A stretch of DNA of 64,000 bases, taken from an uncultured Prevotellaceae bacterium. GTDB lineage: Bacteria > Bacteroidota > Bacteroidia > Bacteroidales > Muribaculaceae. The translations under genes and the position numbers were made by a program. The stretch's first letter is position 1; the number at the start of each line of letters is the position of its first letter. The notes under the pieces are model-generated. The model was not told the origin of the DNA. It was given only the letters and a program-made list of their open reading frames with translations, and made no database searches. Positions 31,456 through 38,120 of the stretch are shown in pieces. Location of the stretch: contig ONOU01000005.1 of the NCBI GenBank assembly GCA_900319525.1, positions 39,771 through 103,770 on the forward strand, given 5' to 3'.

Positions 31456-32394
31456 CTACTCGGTGCTTCCCCCCAATGTACCCCCCTTTTGACCTTCCGG
31501 TACTTGCTTCGATATGATATTCTGGATATCATTGTCGAATAGCCTCTGCTCAGGGCTCACGTTGCGTTCCTTCAATTGCTCCACGTTAATCGGCGTACCA
31601 TCTTCTTCAGAGAAAACGCTAGCAATAACTGTTTTCACTTGGGTATCCTCAACAGCATCACTTGACAACATCCTCATCAGACTTAACAGACAGAAGAAAC
31701 TCGTTTTATTTGTTCTCTTCGCCTTTTTTAACCATCTCAACTTGGCCGGTAAAGCTAATACTGACACATTAAATATGCTAACAAAATCATTCTGCTTACC
31801 AGCTTCTAGACATCCTTGATTTACCAAATATTCATACACTTCCATCAGCGTGCGCAAATTCAATTTGGTGTCCAAAAATGGAGTCAGCACAAATCTCTCA
31901 TCAATCTTCAGGTTAAATTTACGGCCCAATTCTGTGACGATAGAGTGTAACTCAACAAGGTAAGTCTCATAGTCTTTAGGTGCCCTGCTTTGAAAAAAAT
32001 ACACCTTTTTATACTTTTCATGAAGAATATTCAAGTATTTATTCTCATTCAAGTCGTTGCCGTGTTCCCCTAAATTAGTATCATCGAATCTGAAAGTCTT
32101 TTTAATCGGCCTATCATAGAACTCCAATGTAGAGTAGATCCAGCAATCGTGCAACATTTCCGCGACAACAGCAAGTTGGTCTGCAGATGTGATTCCATTG
32201 ACATAGTACCGGAACGCAGACAATGAAGGCAATTTCAAGCTGTGGTCGATAATCGCACACTTCAGTCGATAGCACATAGACTCCAACTTAAACATGCACA
32301 TATCATCGTGCCGCTCATCAAGTATACCCTGAAGGGCTTCCAACAACGTGTCTTGTTTCTCCATTGCTGCGGATTCAACATTTCTTTTACTCAT
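31456..32394 (-). CDS. Unknown protein, island edge
   Basis: Not recognised. The ATG at 32394 gives about 312 residues and lies 24 bp from a strong promoter. The protein looks soluble and helical, with a cluster of Cys/Tyr/Arg (MCYRLKCAIID), an acidic start and a basic patch (WLKKAKRTNKTSFF). No catalytic motif or HTH is obvious. It is the first gene inside the presumed island, where an integrase is usual, but no tyrosine-recombinase R..HxxR..Y pattern is seen. Confidence 0.6.
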   Translation of the reverse strand: MSKRNVESAAMEKQDTLLEALQGILDERHDDMCMFKLESMCYRLKCAIIDHSLKLPSLSAFRYYVNGITSADQLAVVAEMLHDCWIYSTLEFYDRPIKKTFRFDDTNLGEHGNDLNENKYLNILHEKYKKVYFFQSRAPKDYETYLVELHSIVTELGRKFNLKIDERFVLTPFLDTKLNLRTLMEVYEYLVNQGCLEAGKQNDFVSIFNVSVLALPAKLRWLKKAKRTNKTSFFCLLSLMRMLSSDAVEDTQVKTVIASVFSEEDGTPINVEQLKERNVSPEQRLFDNDIQNIISKQVPEGQKGGTLGGSTE

Positions 32395-32418
32395 AGTTAT
32401 AACTGTGTTTTCGTGATG

Positions 32419-32450
32419 CAAAGATAATGCTTTTTCATCATAAACACAAA
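32419..32450 (-). promoter_or_regulatory. Promoter of the island-edge gene
   Basis: Minus-strand TTTG (32447-32450), 20-bp spacer, TATCTTTG (32419-32426). It is a perfect Bacteroidota promoter. Confidence 0.78.
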
Positions 32451-32666
32451 TCAATGGCACCATTACGCAATAATGATGTTAGCCCTAATGCAATGGCCAA
32501 ATCACAGATCACCGTACAAACGTCACACAGCCCTTTACCTATACATATTCACCCCAAAATGGACTTTTTGTCACTACCCTGACAAGCCAAAATGGCAGAT
32601 GTCAGCAGATCATAAATTTATTTTCTCGTCCCCTTAGCCCCCAAAACAACTCATTCTTCTGATTTT

Positions 32667-32680
32667 CAGATATTTATCTG
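32667..32680. promoter_or_regulatory. Palindrome, possible operator
   Basis: CAGATA-TT-TATCTG is a perfect 6-bp inverted repeat, 63 bp upstream of the small DNA-binding protein gene. It could be the binding site of that protein. Nothing else is recognised in the 32,464-32,743 gap. Confidence 0.3.
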
Positions 32681-32743
32681 TGTGCGTTTTATCCCCTTTC
32701 TCCCCTTGGCACGAAGGCAAATTTGTTGCAGCATGGATGGTCG

Positions 32744-33079
32744 ATGAAAACTTCAAGAAATATAAATGACGCCAACTTGCTCGGCAAACGAGTAGTTGAC
32801 ATGACCGGCGAGGAAATCGTCAGCCTTATCCGCGACGCCGTCGACGTTGCTGTAGCCGAGAAGTCTTCACCCGTGCAGGCGAAAGACAAGAAGTTGCTCC
32901 ACGGGAAGAAGGAACTCGCCCGCGCGTTGAGTGTATCTGTCTCGACCGTGAGCAGATGGCTCGAGTCAACGATCAAGCCTCCTGCTGTGATCCGCGCCGG
33001 TAGAGTGCTCTTATTCGATCATGACCTTGTACTTGAGCAGCTTAAAAACTGCGATGGGCTTAGGTGGAACGACCGATAA
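32744..33079 (+). CDS. Excisionase-like DNA-binding protein (DUF3853 type)
   Basis: About 111 residues. The C-terminal half has a MerR/excisionase-like helix-turn-helix (LHGKKELARALSVSVSTVSRW, then a wing with GRVLLFDHDLV). The N-terminal LLGKRVVDMTGEEIVSLI resembles DUF3853 proteins of Bacteroidales mobile elements. The ATG at 32744 is preferred over 32723. It may control excision or transfer functions of the island; that is inference. Confidence 0.65.
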   Translation: MKTSRNINDANLLGKRVVDMTGEEIVSLIRDAVDVAVAEKSSPVQAKDKKLLHGKKELARALSVSVSTVSRWLESTIKPPAVIRAGRVLLFDHDLVLEQLKNCDGLRWNDR

Positions 33080-33119
33080 GCACTTCCAACTGACAAGGCT
33101 CGACCTTTACACAGACCTT

Positions 33120-33180
33120 ACGACCTTGAGTCGTTCTCCCGGCACGGCCGCCCGCCGGTTCTAAATAGGGCAGCAGCATT
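33120..33180 (+). ncRNA. Two-hairpin structured element, copy A
   Basis: Hairpin 1 is ACGAC-CTTGA-GTCGT (33120-33134). A 4-nt spacer leads to hairpin 2, CCGGC with a 10-nt loop containing GGCCGC and closing GCCGG (33139-33158); AAATAGGG follows 4 nt later. The same architecture, with a compensatory base change, occurs as copy B ahead of the next gene. This copy is 68 bp upstream of the radical SAM start. It could be an RNA leader or a DNA recombination site; no known RNA family was recognised. Confidence 0.5.
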
Positions 33181-33225
33181 AGATTATTACAAAATGATAT
33201 ATATTTATAAATTAATTTTTTGAAT

Positions 33226-34362
33226 ATGAGAAATTTAAGTTTGTTTTTTACTAGTTTCACCAGCCGCATAACGCGCGCAGGTTGGGAAGAGCCCTACCAG
33301 AGTAAGGCCGAGCCCCTGTCGCTGGACGATATCGCAGCCAGCGACGAGGAAACCAAGGAACTTAAAACAGAGAATTCTATGAGTAGTGAACCTACCAAAA
33401 CGGCCGAACTCTCCCAGGTGGAGACCGAGGTACAGCCCGGAACTGAGCAGGGCGTAGTTGTAGCTCAGGCACCCACTCCTCAGGGTGAGAACGAAGAGAT
33501 CAGCCGTGACACTAACGGTAATACTACTGGGAGCGTTTCTTGGACCGCATTCTATCAGCCCAAAGGTCCCGCTGGAGAGTATGCCGCTCAAGGCTATGGG
33601 CTCAACCTTTTTAAAGGGTGCAGAGGCGGATGCATTTATTGTTATCGAGAACACGGTATCATCAGCAAGTCCATTGGAGGCGACACCCCTGAGTTACTGA
33701 AGAAATTCAAGAATGAAGCTAATGCTCTGGCTCGTGTTGCACACGATCTTGTTAACCACAAGAATGAACTTGTAGCCGCTGATGGTGTGTTCGCAACGTT
33801 CACTAGCGATCCCGGTCAAGAGGCTACCTTCCCGCTATTCAAGCAGGCCTTCGACCTTATCATTAAGGCTGGTGTACCTGTGAAGATGCTGACCAAGTTC
33901 ACGAGTTGGGTAAACACTCCCGAGGGTCAAGAGCTGCTTGCAAAGGGCGCAAGCACGGGCCTTCTTGCAGTAGGCTTCACGCTTACTGGTCACGATGAAC
34001 TCGAGACTGGCGCTTCTCCCAATGCTGATCGTGTGGCAGCGATGAAGAGCATCCACTCTATGGGGATCAAGACCTTTGCCTCGATTGAGCCTGTTATTGA
34101 CCAGCAGACCTCGCTCGACATGGTTAAGGCAGCAGTTGGCTATTGCGATATGTTTCTGGTGGGTCTTGAGAGCGGCCCAAATAGGCATGTTCTCACGGAT
34201 GATGAGGTTTCCAACATGAGTCATCAGATGATTGATGTTGTGCGCTCCTGTGGTGTGGGTTCAATCTACTTCAAGAGCAGCATTCTCAAGGTAGCCAAGG
34301 CAGCAGCTGTGATTGCCAGCGAAGGTAGCGGTATTGTAGTTTCCAAGTCCATCATGTTCTAA
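33226..34362 (+). CDS. Radical SAM protein (SPL-like)
   Basis: About 378 residues. The iron-sulphur motif CRGGCIYC (Cys132, Cys136, Cys139 from the ATG at 33226) with preceding YGLNLFKG fits radical SAM enzymes of the spore-photoproduct-lyase-like / DNA-repair-photolyase group. Later barrel strands are readable as VKMLTKFT, LAVGFTLTG, IKTFASIEPVID and MFLVGLESG. The first ~100 residues are low-complexity, acidic and Gln/Thr-rich, and have no match; an internal ATG at 33379 is an alternative start. The substrate is unknown. It is followed by 244 bp carrying hairpin copy B and then a Z1 gene in the same direction. Confidence 0.8.
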   Translation: MRNLSLFFTSFTSRITRAGWEEPYQSKAEPLSLDDIAASDEETKELKTENSMSSEPTKTAELSQVETEVQPGTEQGVVVAQAPTPQGENEEISRDTNGNTTGSVSWTAFYQPKGPAGEYAAQGYGLNLFKGCRGGCIYCYREHGIISKSIGGDTPELLKKFKNEANALARVAHDLVNHKNELVAADGVFATFTSDPGQEATFPLFKQAFDLIIKAGVPVKMLTKFTSWVNTPEGQELLAKGASTGLLAVGFTLTGHDELETGASPNADRVAAMKSIHSMGIKTFASIEPVIDQQTSLDMVKAAVGYCDMFLVGLESGPNRHVLTDDEVSNMSHQMIDVVRSCGVGSIYFKSSILKVAKAAAVIASEGSGIVVSKSIMF

Positions 34363-34439
34363 GCTATGATCACCGCAACACAATACCGCGCACCGCCCTC
34401 CTGCGGATGCTTATTAAGGAGACACAAAACTGCTCTACC

Positions 34440-34498
34440 ACGGCCTTGAGCCGTCAGCTACGGGTGGTCGCTGCCCGTCCAAGAAGTAGCGGCGAAAC
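34440..34498 (+). ncRNA. Two-hairpin structured element, copy B
   Basis: Hairpin 1 is ACGGC-CTTGA-GCCGT (34440-34454). A 5-nt spacer leads to hairpin 2, ACGGG with a 9-nt loop containing GGTCGC and closing CCCGT (34460-34478); AAGTAGCG follows 5 nt later. Relative to copy A the stem changes A-T to G-C on both sides, keeping the pairing, while the CTTGA loop is constant. It lies 129 bp ahead of the Z1 gene. A longer GATGCG / CGCATC pairing is possible further downstream. Confidence 0.5.
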
Positions 34499-34606
34499 CA
34501 AGCTCGATGCGGAGTTTATCATTCACGGGCGCGTCGCGCATCCGACAACCCCAACAATATCAAGAGAATATGATGATTAATATTTGCTTAAATTTCAACA
34601 ACTTAC

Positions 34607-36877
34607 ATGGCTAAAAGTTATCGTAAAAAGAGTATTGAGGCATCTGCCTCGTCCCCGTCGGCCAAGGCGGCTCGCGTGAAAAAGTCTGCAAACACAATTT
34701 ACAACACGTTGCAGGCGAACGCCAAGTATCCGTTAACAGCCGATAAACGCAAGTGTATCGATGACACTGTCAGACAGTTACTCGATAATGGACCTCACGC
34801 CGAAGACCCCGGCCTGTTGCTGGGATGCGTCCAAGGCGGCAAAACTGACACCTATGAGTACATCATTGCCGGGTGCCTTGATCGTGGCTTTGATGTCGTC
34901 GTGTTGCTCACTAAGGGAACCAATGCCCTGGCGTCACAGACACGCAGCAGGTTTGAGAAAGACTTCGCTGCTTTCAAGCCGTCCGATAATCTCACCCAAG
35001 GGGCTACCGTTGAGATCCATGACATCATGGCGTTGCGCAAGATCGGTCTCGTTGAGGCAAATGTCAACAAGACCAAGACCATCATCGTTTGCAAAAAGGA
35101 GCACAACAACATGAAGGCGCTGATCAAGCTGTTCAAGGATTACCGGTTCTTGAAGGGCAAGAAGGTGCTTATTATTGACGATGAGGCCGACTATGCCTCA
35201 CGCAGCTATAAGACCATCAAGGTCACGAAGAAGGGCCAAGCAGCTAAACGCGTGACCCATGTGGCCAAAATCGGCGAGCAGATCAACGATTTCCGCAAGC
35301 TATTGAAGTATCACAGGCTATTGCTGGTGACGGCCACGCCTTACAACCTGTTCCTGCAGCCAGATGGTTCGCTCATCCTGGACGGCAAGTCAATCAAGAG
35401 TCTGCGCCCTCGATTTGTCAGCATTGTGCCCATGCATGACCAGTACATTGGCGGCAAACAGTACTTCGTTGACTCCGATGATCCCAATTCGATGTACAGC
35501 CTCCTGCATCGCCCCCTTGGCCAAGATACCATCAACCTGCTGAGTGGTGGTCAAGGCAACGATGAAGAAATCAGGTTTGCCATTGGGCAGTATCTGATGG
35601 GCACTGCTATTCGTCGCATCCAGCAGCGAGCCGACGGCAAGGATTACAAGTCGAGCTTTGTGATTCACGTCCAAATCAAGAAGGTCTACCACCAAGGACA
35701 GGCTGATATCGTGAACGACATTATGCGCGATTTCTCGGCTCACTTTGCAGGGAAATCACTCCCTCAAGGTGTGGAGCAGATGCTGAAACAAGCCTACGAC
35801 GACTTCACCGAGTCCAACAGGAAGGCCCGCAAACAGAAACTCATCAATGTGCGCGTTCCCACCTTCAAGGCGGTGCTCAATGAGGTGAATGCTATCTTCG
35901 CTAATGGCAACTATTGCGTAAGAGTGGTCAACAGCGATAACGACGTGAACGCATTGCTTGACCCGGGCACAGGGGAACTCAGGCTCGATGCTGCTGTCAA
36001 CATATTCGTGGGTGGTAACATCCTTGATCGCGGCATCACCATCAAGAACCTGATAAGTTTCATCTACGGTCGCTCGCCCAAGACGTTCCAGCAGGACACC
36101 GTTAGCCAGCACCAACGCATGTTCGGTGCCCGTCCACTTGAGGATATGGCGGTCACTCGCTTCTATACGCCCCCTCTCATCTACAGCCGACTCAAAACCA
36201 TCTATGGCCTAGATGAGTACCTGAGGGAGCAGCTGGCCAGCAACAGTCCCGTCCAGATTCTTGGGACCAGCAGCAATATGCGTCCCTGCGCCGGGAGTAA
36301 GGTCATGGTTTCGGACATCATTGCGGTAAAGGAGCAGACACGCTACTTCCCGAGAGGTATCCAGACTGGCGGCGCACGCACGATCGGGAGAATCGTCAGA
36401 GACATCGACGCTCAACTCGATGCAGCTTTCAAAGCAGGGTCGCCCGATGCCAACGGCTTTATCGAGATGAAGGTTGATGATGTCATCGGCATCCTTGAGA
36501 AGATCAAGTCAACCTATGTGTATGGTTCCCAGCACAAGAACACCGACTATAAGCTCGAGCCCGAGGCGCAAATAGCACTGCTCAAGCACTGCTGCAAGGC
36601 ATCAGGTGGTAAGGTCTGGGTTGCGAGGCGCACTGGCCGTAATGCCAGCCGTACCAAGCAAAATGGTGTCTTCACCAATGCTCCCGACAATGGAACGAGT
36701 GATCTTGTCCCCGCACGCGCCAAGGCCATCGACAAGCCTGTAGTGATGATGATACGCCAAAACGGCAGGCAGTTCAACGGTTGGAGGGATACTCCCTTCT
36801 ATTGGCCGGTGTTACTCACGCCGATGACCACCCAGAGCGCCCTGTTCGCCACTACGGCCAAAGACAATCTGCCGTGA
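34607..36877 (+). CDS. Z1-domain ATPase/helicase-like protein
   Basis: A 756-residue protein with a P-loop GCVQGGKT (about residues 73-80), a DEAD-type Walker B in VLIIDDEADYAS (about 190), a TATPYN motif III and a Z1 domain in the middle (NIFVGGNILDRGITIKNL near residue 466, QHQRMFGARP). Z1 proteins are superfamily II-related ATPases usually found with AIPR, DUF4420 and DNA methylase genes in restriction-like loci; none of those partners is here. The neighbour is instead a radical SAM gene. A basic serine-rich N terminus precedes the ATPase. A strong terminator follows 142 bp later. Confidence 0.82.
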   Translation: MAKSYRKKSIEASASSPSAKAARVKKSANTIYNTLQANAKYPLTADKRKCIDDTVRQLLDNGPHAEDPGLLLGCVQGGKTDTYEYIIAGCLDRGFDVVVLLTKGTNALASQTRSRFEKDFAAFKPSDNLTQGATVEIHDIMALRKIGLVEANVNKTKTIIVCKKEHNNMKALIKLFKDYRFLKGKKVLIIDDEADYASRSYKTIKVTKKGQAAKRVTHVAKIGEQINDFRKLLKYHRLLLVTATPYNLFLQPDGSLILDGKSIKSLRPRFVSIVPMHDQYIGGKQYFVDSDDPNSMYSLLHRPLGQDTINLLSGGQGNDEEIRFAIGQYLMGTAIRRIQQRADGKDYKSSFVIHVQIKKVYHQGQADIVNDIMRDFSAHFAGKSLPQGVEQMLKQAYDDFTESNRKARKQKLINVRVPTFKAVLNEVNAIFANGNYCVRVVNSDNDVNALLDPGTGELRLDAAVNIFVGGNILDRGITIKNLISFIYGRSPKTFQQDTVSQHQRMFGARPLEDMAVTRFYTPPLIYSRLKTIYGLDEYLREQLASNSPVQILGTSSNMRPCAGSKVMVSDIIAVKEQTRYFPRGIQTGGARTIGRIVRDIDAQLDAAFKAGSPDANGFIEMKVDDVIGILEKIKSTYVYGSQHKNTDYKLEPEAQIALLKHCCKASGGKVWVARRTGRNASRTKQNGVFTNAPDNGTSDLVPARAKAIDKPVVMMIRQNGRQFNGWRDTPFYWPVLLTPMTTQSALFATTAKDNLP

Positions 36878-37019
36878 TGGCAGCCAAGTGTATAACGATT
36901 GATCATATTGTTTCAGGATGTTAGTGTTATATTTCCAACGGCATTATTAATACTAAAACGAAGGACTATAAGAAGAGAAACGTCATTTGAGTTAGAGTTT
37001 TGAGGAGAATACAAGTAGC

Positions 37020-37047
37020 GGAGCGGCATGGGTCGCTCCTTTTTTTT
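37020..37047 (+). terminator. Rho-independent terminator after the Z1 gene
   Basis: Perfect 6-bp stem GGAGCG / CGCTCC with an 8-nt loop, followed by eight T residues (37040-37047). It ends the rightward transcript before the convergent NADAR gene. Confidence 0.88.
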
Positions 37048-37073
37048 GCCCTTACGGCTGCTATGTGCGGCGG

Positions 37074-38120
37074 TCAATAGACGGTATTCGTTGGATTCGT
37101 GCCGGGCGGCGGGAGCGGCAGCCCACTGCCTTCTACGCCGGTCAAAGGGATGTAGCCTTCACGCAGCGGGTTGACATACTCATCGAAGCCATAGAAGTAG
37201 TGCCCCTGGCGGCATTCATCGACGGCGAGTTTGAACCACTCTACATACTCTGGGTCACGGCCCTGGGCGTTGCGAGCGAGGCGTGGGTAATCATGGATGA
37301 TCCTCTCGGCGTTCTCATGTGGGGTCATGCTACTGTCATCCCATGGTAAGGTGCAGTCGGGGGTGTACAGTGCCTGGTCATCATCATGCTGCTCGTTGAA
37401 CATTACCCCACATTTATCCCAAGTATTTCGCTTGAGAGTCAACCAGCAGCGGTAGCACATGCCGTTGGGGCTGATGTAGGGGCACACACGGAACAGCTCA
37501 TAGCCCATCCGGTGAAGTTCGGCTACCGTCTCATAGTACCTGACAAAGCGCACGTGGATGTCTTGTTTTCCCCGCTCCTCATACAACAGTTGGCGCACGT
37601 CCATGAGGGTGAAGCCCAGCAGGTTCTTCCCATGCCATTTCTCGGGGTTACATGCATCCGGGTGGAACTCATCAAGACCGATGCCCCAGATGGTGTCCTT
37701 GGGGCTCGCTTCAACCAGAATCTTGTCACCCGTGCCCATCAAGAATTCTTTCAGTTGCGGGTTTTGAGTGAACTTGGCCATGTTACCCCTAAACACGACA
37801 TCATAGCGCTCTGCTTCCCATACGGCGCCGTCAAAACCCGTTACCTTGCGTCCCAGTTTCTTAATGGTCATCTGGTCGGTTTCACTCAATATCTGTTGGC
37901 GTATGGACTCGTCACCAAATACACGCGCTTTCTCGGCCATCATATATTGCTCTGCACAGTTATAGGTCTGCCCGTCGATGGTGAACGAGCAAGGATACCA
38001 CTGGCTAAGACACGCCTTGGTCACGCCTTCACCCTTGCTGGTATGTCCCCAGAAGAAAACGAAGTCGTCCCTGGTATATCTCTTGTTTAATGCTGTCAAA
38101 TGTGCAATGCAATATCTCAT
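37074..38120 (-). CDS. NADAR-domain ADP-ribosylglycosidase with extra C-terminal domain
   Basis: Residues ~20-185 form a NADAR (YbiA-like) domain: FFWGHTSKGEG, CLSQWYPCSFTIDG, YNCAEQYMMAEKARVF, and the late TIWGIGLDE and WHGKNLLGFTLMDVR. NADAR enzymes remove ADP-ribose from modified guanine, and some are antidotes to DarT-type toxins. The C-terminal ~160 residues (CPYISPNGMCYRCW, then FNEQHDDDQALY) are extra and unrecognised; the CxxxxxxxxCxxC spacing hints at a small metal site. The start overlaps the helicase-nuclease stop by 4 bp, so the two are made together. Confidence 0.82.
   Translation of the reverse strand: MRYCIAHLTALNKRYTRDDFVFFWGHTSKGEGVTKACLSQWYPCSFTIDGQTYNCAEQYMMAEKARVFGDESIRQQILSETDQMTIKKLGRKVTGFDGAVWEAERYDVVFRGNMAKFTQNPQLKEFLMGTGDKILVEASPKDTIWGIGLDEFHPDACNPEKWHGKNLLGFTLMDVRQLLYEERGKQDIHVRFVRYYETVAELHRMGYELFRVCPYISPNGMCYRCWLTLKRNTWDKCGVMFNEQHDDDQALYTPDCTLPWDDSSMTPHENAERIIHDYPRLARNAQGRDPEYVEWFKLAVDECRQGHYFYGFDEYVNPLREGYIPLTGVEGSGLPLPPPGTNPTNTVY

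Noticed and set aside
34490-34500. GCGAAAC near copy B as a ribozyme core
   Set aside because: No partner CTGATGA motif; chance match.
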